From positions 1-32,492 of the forward strand of contig NZ_BMNS01000013.1 in NCBI RefSeq assembly GCF_014646675.1: DNA of 32,492 nucleotides. The letters are read 5' to 3'. The position numbers were made by a program, and so were the translations under genes. Below the pieces are notes generated by a model. That model made no database searches. It was not told where the DNA came from and saw nothing but the letters and a program-made list of their open reading frames with translations. Origin of the DNA: Lutibacter litoralis. Its GTDB lineage: Bacteria; Bacteroidota; Bacteroidia; Flavobacteriales; Flavobacteriaceae. Below are positions 15,739 through 23,709 of this stretch, one piece after another. Positions within the stretch are counted from its first letter, which is position 1. Each line of letters begins with the position of its first letter.

Positions 15739-16581
15739 ATGGAAAATAAACTAAGATTAAGTAAGAGTTTTAAATTATTAAAAATCTCAGTAATACTGGT
15801 GTTTTTAGGAAGAGCGTGGCAATTTATTTTTTGGGATGCTCCTTTTAGAACTTTTTTTTGGAATGAAAACTTATTAAAACCTTTTGTTGAAACCATAATT
15901 GGTATTGATTGGCAAACGTATGCAAACTCCCCAAAGTTAGATGTATTTATAGATTCAGCAGTTCTTGCTTTTGGAATACTATATTTGCTAAGTGCCATTG
16001 CTGTAATTCTCTATTCAAAATTTGAAAGAATAACGAAGTATATTATTATTTTGGGTGGTATAGGATTGCTACTTTTAGCTTATTTATTAATGAGTGATAG
16101 ATTTTATCAATTCAGCCAATTTTTTGAATATAGTATTCAGTTTAGTATTCCTTTTATTTTTGTTTTCTATCATAAAAAATTTATTCAGAGTTATTTAATT
16201 TTAATTCTGAAAATGATAATTGCTGTCGTTTTTATAGCGCACGGATTATATGCAGTTGGTTATTATCCAGTACCAGGTTATTTTTTAGGAATGGTAATAG
16301 ATGTTTTAGGTTTTACAGAACAAGGTGCGCGAAATTTTTTATTAGTTGTTGGGGTTTTAGACTTTATAGGTGCAATCTTAATTTTTGTACCTAAAATTGT
16401 AAAATATGCATTAATATATTTAGCTATTTGGGGATTTTTAACTTCGTTAGCAAGATTAGTTGCAGGTTTTTCTTTTGATTTTTTTTGGGAATTATTGCAC
16501 CTAAATTTATACCAAACAATTTATAGATTACCACATGGAATTTTGCCAATTATAGTTTTGTTAAAATTGAAAAATAAATAA
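15739..16581 (+). CDS. Multi-pass membrane protein of unknown function
   Basis: This 280-aa hydrophobic protein has about seven or eight membrane helices, with polar breaks at WDAPFRTFFWNENLLKPF (about 32-49) and near YPVPGYF (about 175-181). The general pattern (AHGLYAVGYYPVPGYF, then a C-terminal helix bundle) is loosely like DoxX/MauE-type membrane proteins, but I would not assign it to them. Its stop codon directly abuts the stop codon of the convergent gamma-glutamyltransferase gene with no space between and no terminator hairpin, so the two transcripts must overlap. Confidence 0.75.
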   Translation: MENKLRLSKSFKLLKISVILVFLGRAWQFIFWDAPFRTFFWNENLLKPFVETIIGIDWQTYANSPKLDVFIDSAVLAFGILYLLSAIAVILYSKFERITKYIIILGGIGLLLLAYLLMSDRFYQFSQFFEYSIQFSIPFIFVFYHKKFIQSYLILILKMIIAVVFIAHGLYAVGYYPVPGYFLGMVIDVLGFTEQGARNFLLVVGVLDFIGAILIFVPKIVKYALIYLAIWGFLTSLARLVAGFSFDFFWELLHLNLYQTIYRLPHGILPIIVLLKLKNK

Positions 16582-18279
16582 TTAAAAACCAACAGCTTTA
16601 TCATCTCCTCGTGGATCTGCACCACCTTCTAATTTCCCATTAGGAAGCACTAAAATAGCATCTACTTTTCCAATAGCTAACGATGCTCGTTCAAATATTT
16701 TGTAGCCTATATTTTGTAATTCAACTTTTGAAATACTATCAAAACCTTTTGATTCCAATGTAATAGTATCGGGTAACCATTGATGATGAAATCTTGCTGA
16801 ATTTACAGCTTCTTGCATTCCCATTTTGAAATCTGCAACATTTAAAATGTTTTGCAAAACGGAAGTTATTATGGTAGATCCTCCTGGACTGCCAATCACC
16901 ATCTTTAATTTTCCGTTTTTAGAAACAATTGTAGGAGTCATAGAACTTAACATGCGTTTTTCAGGAGCAATTTCGTTTGCTTTAGAACCAATTAACCCAA
17001 AATAATTTGGCACACCTGGCTTAGCACTAAAATCATCCATTTCATTATTTAAGAAAAAACCGCCATTTTTTACATACACTTTAGAACCATAGGCAGTATT
17101 TAGTGTTGTGGTAACTGAAACTGCATTTCCAAATGTATCTACAATAGAGTAGTGGGTAGTTTCTTCACTTTCGTACCCGTTTAATTTTCCGTATGAAATT
17201 TCAGAAGATTTTGTTGCTTTTTCCCAAGAAAAACTTTCCATTCTATGGTTTATATATTTTGAATCTATTAAACTATCAATTGCAATAGAAACAAAGTCTG
17301 GATCACCCAAATAATGCGCTCTGTCTGCATAAGCTCGTCGTTGGGCTTCGGTTAAAAGTTGTATATATTTTGTTGAATTATGACCAATTTTATTCAAATT
17401 ATAAGGTTCAATTGCTTTTAATATTTGTGCCAAGCAAATGCCGCCGCTTGAAGGAAGTGTCATAGATGTAATTTCAAAACCTTTATAATTAAAAGTAATT
17501 GGAGTGCGCCATTTTGCTTCGTATTTTTCTAAATCATCCATAGAAATAATACCACCTAATTCTTGGATATAATTTACAATATGTTCAGCTGTTTTACCTT
17601 TATAAAATTCATCTTTTCCATTGTTTTTAATACGTTCTAAAGTTGTTGCTAATTCCGTAAATTTTAAAGTATCTCCAACGACCCATAAAGTATCCAAATG
17701 AATGGTATAATTATTGGCTTTTTCGAACTTAGTACGACTATTATTTAAGTTTTTTGCTTGATTCTTAGTAATGAAAATTCCTCTTTTAGCCAAATTAATA
17801 GCAGGTTGTATAAGGGTTTCGATAGGAAGTGTTCCAAATTTTTTATGAGTTGCAAAAATACCGGCGATTGTTCCAGGAATTCCAACAGCCATTGCGCCTA
17901 AGGTACTTTTATGTTCAATGAAATCACCATTTTCGTCTAAATACATATTTTTTGAAGCTAACATTGGTGCTTTTTCGCGATAATCTAAAGCACCTGTTTC
18001 ACCATTATTTAATCTGTAAACCATAAATCCACCACCCCCAATATTTCCAGCAACAGGATATGAAACAGCTAAAGCCAATTCTGTTGCAACCATTGCATCA
18101 AAAGCGTTTCCACCTTTTTTTAGTATTTCAACACCAATTTTTGAAGCTTCTTCACGAGCAGAAACAACCATTGCACTATCTACAATTAAACCAACTACCT
18201 TTGATGTTTTTTCTACTGTTCTTGGTTTGCACTGAACTAATAAAAGTGCAAAAATTATAATTGAAATGAATGTCCTCAT
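16582..18279 (-). CDS. ggt: Gamma-glutamyltransferase, lipoprotein form
   Basis: GGT cleaves or transfers the gamma-glutamyl group of glutathione and related peptides in the periplasm or at the surface. The 565-aa precursor has a lipoprotein signal ending LLVQC (Cys17). It should self-cleave before Thr374 in ETTHYSIVD, the N-terminal nucleophile of the small subunit; the preceding residue is Glu where E. coli has Gln. Other signatures: NIGGGGFM (79-86), the DFSAKPGVPN loop, MLSSMTPTIV and GSPGGSTIIT, as in the E. coli enzyme. Its start overlaps the stop of the ACP phosphodiesterase gene by four bases, so the two are coupled. Length and motifs are normal for the family. Confidence 0.96.
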   Translation of the reverse strand: MRTFISIIIFALLLVQCKPRTVEKTSKVVGLIVDSAMVVSAREEASKIGVEILKKGGNAFDAMVATELALAVSYPVAGNIGGGGFMVYRLNNGETGALDYREKAPMLASKNMYLDENGDFIEHKSTLGAMAVGIPGTIAGIFATHKKFGTLPIETLIQPAINLAKRGIFITKNQAKNLNNSRTKFEKANNYTIHLDTLWVVGDTLKFTELATTLERIKNNGKDEFYKGKTAEHIVNYIQELGGIISMDDLEKYEAKWRTPITFNYKGFEITSMTLPSSGGICLAQILKAIEPYNLNKIGHNSTKYIQLLTEAQRRAYADRAHYLGDPDFVSIAIDSLIDSKYINHRMESFSWEKATKSSEISYGKLNGYESEETTHYSIVDTFGNAVSVTTTLNTAYGSKVYVKNGGFFLNNEMDDFSAKPGVPNYFGLIGSKANEIAPEKRMLSSMTPTIVSKNGKLKMVIGSPGGSTIITSVLQNILNVADFKMGMQEAVNSARFHHQWLPDTITLESKGFDSISKVELQNIGYKIFERASLAIGKVDAILVLPNGKLEGGADPRGDDKAVGF

Positions 18280-18869
18280 TTTAATAAAAGGTAGGTTGTT
18301 TTTTTAGCTGTAAAATCTATTAATTCTTGAAAATAAGCTGTAAAATCTGCTTCAAGTTCTGTATAATTAAGTTTTAAATCTTCAATGGCTAAATCCATTT
18401 TAGAAATGCCTTTAGTACGCTTATTCATTCCTTTTAAAACGCGTTCAATTCCTTCTAATGATGCATAATTTACCAACCAATTATATTCGATCATATATGG
18501 TAATAAATGTTGAAGTTCTTCAGGAAATGAAGCACTATTTTCACTTAAAAAAGAATATACATTTTCGGCATATTGTTTTAAAGGAATATCGGAATAATTA
18601 GACCAATTTTTTGCTAAAAAATGATCGTATAAAATATCGATTATAACACCATTATAATGTCTGTAGCGTTTGTTTAAGCGACGCATACTTTTTTTAACAA
18701 TTGGATGCGCATCTGTAAAAGTGTCTATTTCTCTGTGCAATAAAATACCAGCTTTTATTTCGTGTGGATATTTTTTGTAATCGCTACCTTTTATTGCATC
18801 AGAAATAAAGTTACCAATTAAAATATTTTTATTGTCTTTGGAAAGGTATAGATGTGCTAAAAAATTCAT
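18276..18869 (-). CDS. acpH: Acyl carrier protein phosphodiesterase (AcpH family)
   Basis: AcpH removes the 4'-phosphopantetheine group from acyl carrier protein. The 197-aa protein matches the E. coli enzyme in length and layout: MNFLAHLYLS at the N-terminus, LIGNFISDAIKG (17-28), LLHREIDTFTDAHP (43-56, with the HREID metal-site motif of this HD-like fold) and a YDHFLA segment (about 81-86). It is cytosolic. The stop overlaps the ggt start by four bases. Only a poor -7 match (TATCATTG) lies upstream, so the promoter is uncertain. Confidence 0.88.
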   Translation of the reverse strand: MNFLAHLYLSKDNKNILIGNFISDAIKGSDYKKYPHEIKAGILLHREIDTFTDAHPIVKKSMRRLNKRYRHYNGVIIDILYDHFLAKNWSNYSDIPLKQYAENVYSFLSENSASFPEELQHLLPYMIEYNWLVNYASLEGIERVLKGMNKRTKGISKMDLAIEDLKLNYTELEADFTAYFQELIDFTAKKTTYLLLK

Positions 18870-18973
18870 AATGTAATTTTAAAACAATGATACAAAAAAA
18901 ATCTTCTATTGGTAGATTTTTAAAGTTTGATATTTTAAAAATTATTAGTGTAAAAGGTTTTATTGTTTTGTAG

Positions 18974-19975
18974 TTAAGTTATTTTATAATCAAGTTTTGG
19001 TTCATTACAAATTTTATATTGAGTTTTAATTGTTATTGAATCTTTTGAATTATTTGAAATATCTTTAATAATTAAGGGAGTTGTTAAACCACTTTTGTTT
19101 ATTTCAATAACTTCATCTTTAAATACTTGTATCTCTGTAAAGAGAGCGAGTTGATTAAAGCCTTCAAGTTTTTCCTTTGTTATTATAGTTTTTATTTTTG
19201 GAAAAGAGATTTCTTTATGAGGTTGGTTTTCTATTAGATGAGCACAGATTGAGTCTTCTTTGCTAATTTCAAATACTTTTTTTTCTTTGTAATAATTTTG
19301 TGTTTGAATTTTTTCGGATGAGCTTTCAGTTGTTTTTAACCCAAGGTATATTTTTATTTTTTTAGGAATAAAAATTGAATCTAAATTTACTTGACGCATT
19401 AAGTTGAAAAAAATTGAAACTTGTTGTTCTTTAGCTAATGCACTTTGCATGGTTTCACTTATAATAATGTCAGGTATGCCATGAGTCAATTTGTATTTTG
19501 TTGCGTCCTCATTTAATAACGTTATGCTGTATGCACCTAATTTTAATTCTGAAATTACCTTTTGAAGAATTTTAAAGGTTATTGGATTTATTTCTAACAG
19601 TGTATATCTTATTTTATGTTTTGAATACCTAAGGATTAACGGAAGTAAAAGTGTTGCAAAAGGACCAGTTCCAGCATATAAAATATGAATTGATTCTTTA
19701 TTATTTATTTTCTCTTTGATAGCTTTATTTATCCCTCTAATAAATTTTCTGGTTCTAATTAAATCATCAATGCACATTGCTGCCCATAAAGTTCCAAGCG
19801 CCATGCCATTATTTAGTTGTATATTATCTTTCCCAGTAACCTTATCTAACTCTTGACCGCAGAGTTTATTCAAAAGGTTTTTATATTCTTTTGATGCTTT
19901 TAATAACTTATGATAATCGATACTGTTCTCAAAATATTCTGATGTAACGCGAATTAATTCTTTTTTGTTATCCAT
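18974..19975 (-). CDS. Orphan SAM-dependent methyltransferase-like protein
   Basis: This 333-aa protein has a Rossmann-fold methyltransferase core: ILYAGTGPFATLLLPL (about 97-112) is a motif I glycine loop, YTLLEINP (about 123-130) is motif II with the acidic ribose-binding Glu, and DIIISETMQSAL (about 170-181) resembles the double-E loop of protein arginine methyltransferases. The C-terminal third is beta-rich, as in PRMT barrels. A PRMT-like role is inference; such enzymes are unusual in bacteria. It sits downstream of decayed genes in an accessory patch and shares no evident pathway with ggt/acpH below it. No promoter consensus is visible in the 53 bases upstream. Confidence 0.6.
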   Translation of the reverse strand: MDNKKELIRVTSEYFENSIDYHKLLKASKEYKNLLNKLCGQELDKVTGKDNIQLNNGMALGTLWAAMCIDDLIRTRKFIRGINKAIKEKINNKESIHILYAGTGPFATLLLPLILRYSKHKIRYTLLEINPITFKILQKVISELKLGAYSITLLNEDATKYKLTHGIPDIIISETMQSALAKEQQVSIFFNLMRQVNLDSIFIPKKIKIYLGLKTTESSSEKIQTQNYYKEKKVFEISKEDSICAHLIENQPHKEISFPKIKTIITKEKLEGFNQLALFTEIQVFKDEVIEINKSGLTTPLIIKDISNNSKDSITIKTQYKICNEPKLDYKIT

Positions 19976-20028
19976 TTATTGCATGTAAGTTTTTAACAGT
20001 TTAGGGTTTCATTTTTTTCTTTTATTCA

Positions 20029-20380
20029 TTATTGGAAGTTTGGTTCTCGAAATGTGATATTTATTCTTGCTTTTTTATAGTTGGAATTTTGAGATAAACT
20101 GTGGGTACATCTTGATTGACAGTAAGCACCCATAATTGGTAAGCTACCATTGGCTGAATCTAGACTTTATTCCTGTTTACTAAATTTATTGTTAAAATTA
20201 AACTTTCGTACTTCTCCCAAACTTATAGAAGGTAAAATAGTGTTGTAACCAGAGGTTTCTTGGTCGCTATGATGATGAGCAAAATAATTCTCGTCTGGAT
20301 AGTAAAGGTACATAGCAACTTCGAACTCCATTTTACGACCTTTGGATAATTCGTCTACTAACTTTTCTAAATATCTTACT
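20029..20380 (-). pseudogene. Decayed AlkB-like 2-oxoglutarate/Fe(II) oxygenase
   Basis: The minus strand, read in one frame, gives the C-terminal half of an AlkB-family dioxygenase. It contains EVAMYLYYPDENYFAHHHSD with the HxD iron motif, PSISLGEVRKFNF (core strand), CTHSL with the distal His, and RINITFR with the 2-oxoglutarate-binding arginine. The frame is broken by one in-frame TAA at 20167-20169 between NKFSKQE and SLDSANG, then continues to a natural stop at 20029. The N-terminal half and start codon are missing: at 20380 the sequence joins, in another frame, the end of the 83-aa ORF. AlkB proteins repair alkylated bases by oxidative demethylation. This copy is certainly not intact. 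Confidence 0.75.
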
Positions 20381-20627
20381 TTTTTTTATTAATGATGTGG
20401 TTTTTCTCATATATTAATTGTTGTTTTATGTATTCCTTTGACTCCGATTCGCAGATTCTAATTAATAAATCTCTTGATCTAATTGGTATTTGTTCTGTTT
20501 GCCAAATAGTGTCTAAAACTGCAATAAAGTTTTCAGTCTTATCAATAATTGTTTCGATTTTTTTTGATTTGTTCTTGCTTGTCCAAGAGATTGTTAATAG
20601 CAAAAAGAGTATTAATATAAACTTCAT
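20376..20627 (-). pseudogene. Truncated small secreted protein, DUF6624-like N-terminal fragment
   Basis: This 83-aa ORF has a hydrophobic signal segment (residues 1-15) and a charged helical region. The stretch VLDTIWQTEQIPIRSR (about 37-52) is reminiscent of the VLDxIxxxDQxxR opening of DUF6624 proteins, which are usually 150-200 aa, so this looks like their N-terminal half. It ends in a lysine run at an A8 tract, exactly where the AlkB-like remnant begins in another frame, so two gene fragments seem to have been joined there. It could still be expressed as a short secreted peptide. The family similarity is from memory and modest. Confidence 0.45.
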
Positions 20628-20639
20628 CTTTAATTCTAA

Positions 20640-20805
20640 AATTAGTTATTTAGTTCAGGACTGGTCATAATTTGTACAACATGTTTTGTGCAAGCTTCAG
20701 TAATGAAAAATGTGTGAGAATTTTCCGCTGACGCAACCAAGAGAGCAAAACGAGCTGAATTTTACTGAAAATTCAGCCGATATCGCGTTTACAAGTTGTT
20801 AGGTA
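20640..20805 (-). repeat. Hairpin element B, cassette-site-like
   Basis: In minus-strand reading this begins CCTAACAAC (20803-20795), contains a perfect 10-bp hairpin GCTGAATTTT with loop CAGT (20777-20754), and ends GTTGTAC (20680-20674) before the 83-aa ORF. The outer ACAAC/GTTGT ends are complementary. Its right-hand part (20640-20690) resembles 30417-30475, sharing the pattern GACCnGTCCTGAA and a nearby CTAAATAA. It is more GC-rich than its surroundings. It lies between the 83-aa ORF and the amidohydrolase gene. Confidence 0.5.
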
Positions 20806-20814
20806 CCCTTTTTA

Positions 20815-22233
20815 TCATAATTCGTTTCTGTTTTTCCATTGGAATTTTTTCTTATTGTTATCATTCCATGTTTCAACATTTGAAAGCATTGTATCAATTT
20901 TATTTTTATCAATCCATTTACCATTTACAAATACACCTGAAATTTTACGTGTATTGCTAATATCTTCTAAAGGATTTTCATCGAGTAAAATTAAATCAGC
21001 GAATTTGCCAGCTTCAACTGTACCAATTTTATCGTTAATTTCAAGCCATTCTGCTCCTAATCTTGTTGCAGAAGTTAATGCTTCTTCATTAGTAAAACCA
21101 GCTTCTACTAATAATTTAAGTTCGTCGTGAATTGAAAACCCCCTAACAATGCCAGATATTCCAGCATCTGTTCCCACAAGCATTGGGACACCAGCTTCTT
21201 TGAAAGCTTTTACAATCATCTTATGAAAGTTTGCTTGTTTTTGGAAAAAGTCAATTAATTCTTGAGTTGCATTTTTATTATACCTGTTTGAAGTTAACCA
21301 TTTATTTTGCATAAGAGGATGCACATATTTTAAGGTTGTTAGATTTTTTATACTCTCCAATGATTTTGCTTGTTTAATTATCCAAACCATATTAGTTAAA
21401 TTTGGTATTAGCCAAGTGTTATTTTCTTTCGCTAATTGGGCAAATTCTTTTGCTTTTTCATAATTGAAATTGTTGGTTTGTTTAGATAATTCCTCTGCAT
21501 GTGCAATTAAACCAAAATGAGGTATGAAGAAGTTTTCAGAAGGTTCACCTTCAAATGCTTTAGGAATATGACCTACTACTTTCATATCTTGTTTTTTTGC
21601 TTCATCTATTATAGCCTTGAAAGTATCTTGATTTAACCAAGTATAAACTTTGATGAATCTATATCCAAGTCCTTTTGCATTTCTTACAGATTGTCGCCCT
21701 TCTAGAGGTGTCGTTGCAACTATTTCATTTCCTTTACCATCAATAACAGCAGCTATAGCAATGCGAGGGCCTATTGCATCTCCACTTCCAATTTCATCCC
21801 TTTGTTTAAAATGTCCGATTCTTCCACTCAATTCAAATACAGTGGTAACTCCATTTGCAATATAGGGCGTCATTTGGTTTTGGGTGTCAAATGATAGGGT
21901 TGCACCTCTTGTGGGATAGCCTTTAGAAAAACTTCCATTTGAAAGATTATGAACATGCATATCAATTAATCCAGAAATTAACCATTTATCAGCTCCATCA
22001 ATTGTAATTGAATTATTTGGAATAGAATTGTTTATTGAAAGAATTTTATTGTTCTCAATTACAATTGTTGCATTTTTAATGACTTTATTTTTTTTAGTCA
22101 TTGGAATAATATTTACATTTTTAATTGCATAAATAGTTCCTTGATGAGATGATTGTTGAACCTTATCTGTAAGTTTTTTCTCATTACAAGAACTTAAAAT
22201 TACAAATAGAGCTAGTAGATAAAAATTTTTCAT
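20815..22233 (-). CDS. Secreted amidohydrolase lipoprotein
   Basis: This 472-aa metal-dependent hydrolase of the amidohydrolase superfamily (imidazolonepropionase/prolidase-like branch) is exported as a lipoprotein (LSSC, Cys16). Metal ligands: HVH at 93-95, Lys195 in RFIKVY as probable carboxylated lysine, His222 in VVGHIPK, His245 in IAHAEE, and Asp356 in GTDAG. The C-terminal EAGKFADLILLDENPLEDI is the family's closing beta-sandwich motif. The substrate may be a dipeptide or cyclic amide but cannot be read from the sequence. A membrane AraC-type regulator is encoded 92 bases upstream on the same strand and may control it. A near-consensus -7 box (GATATTTG, 22272-22265) precedes the start. 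Confidence 0.88.
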   Translation of the reverse strand: MKNFYLLALFVILSSCNEKKLTDKVQQSSHQGTIYAIKNVNIIPMTKKNKVIKNATIVIENNKILSINNSIPNNSITIDGADKWLISGLIDMHVHNLSNGSFSKGYPTRGATLSFDTQNQMTPYIANGVTTVFELSGRIGHFKQRDEIGSGDAIGPRIAIAAVIDGKGNEIVATTPLEGRQSVRNAKGLGYRFIKVYTWLNQDTFKAIIDEAKKQDMKVVGHIPKAFEGEPSENFFIPHFGLIAHAEELSKQTNNFNYEKAKEFAQLAKENNTWLIPNLTNMVWIIKQAKSLESIKNLTTLKYVHPLMQNKWLTSNRYNKNATQELIDFFQKQANFHKMIVKAFKEAGVPMLVGTDAGISGIVRGFSIHDELKLLVEAGFTNEEALTSATRLGAEWLEINDKIGTVEAGKFADLILLDENPLEDISNTRKISGVFVNGKWIDKNKIDTMLSNVETWNDNNKKKFQWKNRNEL

Positions 22234-22264
22234 GATTGTGTTTTTTGATTGTTTTAATAAGGCG

Positions 22265-22272
22265 CAAATATC
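22265..22272 (-). promoter_or_regulatory. Probable -7 box of the amidohydrolase gene
   Basis: GATATTTG on the minus strand differs from TAnnTTTG only in its first base and lies 31 bases upstream of the ATG, giving a leader of about 25 nt. It suggests a transcript separate from the upstream AraC gene. Confidence 0.35.
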
Positions 22273-22325
22273 AACTTAAGGTTACATAAATCTTAATTTT
22301 TCAAGTCTCAAAGCGTGCAGTAAGA

Positions 22326-23453
22326 CTATTTTTTTAAAAAAACACGCCTATACTCTGAAGGGGAATAGCCTGTTGATTTTTTGAAAATTCGATAAAAACT
22401 ACTTTTCGAGTTAAACCCACATAATTCTCCTATAGCAGTAATTTTATATTGAAGTACTTTATCTGTTACTAATATATTTTTTGCTTCTTCAACACGATGA
22501 TAGTTCACTTTTTCATAAAAGTTTGTTTTTAAATCATCATTTAAAAATGCCGATAAATTCCTGCTACTAATTTTCATTTTTTGAGATAAATCATTCAAAT
22601 CTAAGTCTGACTTTAAATGAACTTTATCTTCATTAAAAAGCATTTCTAATTTTAATTTCAGTCCATTTTCATTTTTAGTTTTTATTGTTTTTTGATTGTA
22701 ATCATCTTTTGCCAATAAAGGTTGTTCTAAAATGATTTCCGTTAAAAACATAGTTTTTTGAGTCAGACCAAAATACCCTAAATAACTTATAGCCATAATA
22801 ACAAAAAATAAGGTAATATAAGCATCCCATTCTACATGGTATCCGAAAGATATTTCTGAAATTGTAATAATTAAATCGGCACTTATAGCTATTAAGAATA
22901 AAATTATAAATTTCTTAACCCATACAAAATCTTTCTCCTTAAAGCTTGAGAAAAACTGTTTCAATATTGGCTCATATTTATAGAAAATGTTTAGAGATAA
23001 TAATAGATAAAAAATGCCATAGATATCTTTTATCAAAGCTAGATTTATATGAGTATTTATTATTTGTGTATATGGGAAAATATTTTTGTTAGTGACATAG
23101 TTTATAGAGGAAGGTAAAGTATAGAAAAATAAATACAGAATAAATGGTATAAAATGGACAAGATGTTTTGCTATAAAGTTTTTTTCATTTTCAAAAAGTG
23201 ATTTTACATATAGATAAATTAAAGAAGCCAATAAAAATCTTGAACCGTTTTCTAATATATAAGTTGGTATGAAAAGAAAATTCAATTTATGAAGTAAACC
23301 ATAAAAATAAATTATGATAAAAAGAATAAAAAACCAAAATACGATAAGTATTTTCTTTGGTAATTGACTGTTTTTTGTTTTAAATAATTTTAAAAGAATA
23401 ATTATATTTAAAACAATACCTAGGATTAATATAAAATCAATAATTAGTTCCAA
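22326..23453 (-). CDS. Membrane-anchored AraC family transcriptional regulator
   Basis: This 375-aa regulator has about seven membrane helices in residues 1-240 and a C-terminal AraC-type double HTH domain (about 275-375). Signatures are LNDLSQKMKISSRNLSAFLN (first HTH), ITAIGELCGFNSKSSFYRIF (second HTH) and the final KKSTGYSPSEYRR. Such proteins sense a signal at the membrane and bind DNA while still anchored. The start is a TTG at 23453; an in-frame stop lies four codons further up and no ATG is available. It lies directly upstream of the amidohydrolase gene, its probable target. Its own promoter is unclear (only a TATATTTT variant near 23490). Confidence 0.9.
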   Translation of the reverse strand: MELIIDFILILGIVLNIIILLKLFKTKNSQLPKKILIVFWFFILFIIIYFYGLLHKLNFLFIPTYILENGSRFLLASLIYLYVKSLFENEKNFIAKHLVHFIPFILYLFFYTLPSSINYVTNKNIFPYTQIINTHINLALIKDIYGIFYLLLSLNIFYKYEPILKQFFSSFKEKDFVWVKKFIILFLIAISADLIITISEISFGYHVEWDAYITLFFVIMAISYLGYFGLTQKTMFLTEIILEQPLLAKDDYNQKTIKTKNENGLKLKLEMLFNEDKVHLKSDLDLNDLSQKMKISSRNLSAFLNDDLKTNFYEKVNYHRVEEAKNILVTDKVLQYKITAIGELCGFNSKSSFYRIFKKSTGYSPSEYRRVFLKK

Positions 23454-23546
23454 TATTATTAATTAGTATTTGGGTAAAAATATATAAATTTTTTAGTTTT
23501 TAAAAAATCTTTCATTTTTACTCTTTTTTTATTCAGTTTTCCTTTG

Positions 23547-23557
23547 GTTGTTAGCAA
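23547..23557. repeat. Unpaired cassette-end-like motif in a gene-free interval
   Basis: GTTGTTAGCAA contains the GTTAGCAA core seen at 194-202 and resembles GTTGTTAGG at 20795-20803. It lies between the AraC and CDF genes. The 135 bases between it and the next such end at 23693 encode nothing that I can support. Confidence 0.35.
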
Positions 23558-23692
23558 AAGAGTTTAGTGAAATTTCTGTTTGTTGGGGGTAGTATAAATA
23601 AAGTGTAATTTAGTTATTGCAATTTTTGTGTAATAAATTTAATATTGTAAAAGATTCTATTTTGCTAAATGTAACAGCTTTGGTTATACTTT

Positions 23693-23701
23693 GTTGTGCG
23701 C
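23693..23701. repeat. 3' inverted-repeat end of the CDF gene unit
   Basis: GTTGTGCGC, eight bases beyond the CDF stop, matches the reverse complement of GCGTACAAC at 24595-24603 at eight of nine positions. The pair brackets the CDF gene as the 9-mers at 194 and 1117 bracket the thioredoxin gene. Confidence 0.45.
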
Positions 23702-23709
23702 TATCTTTT

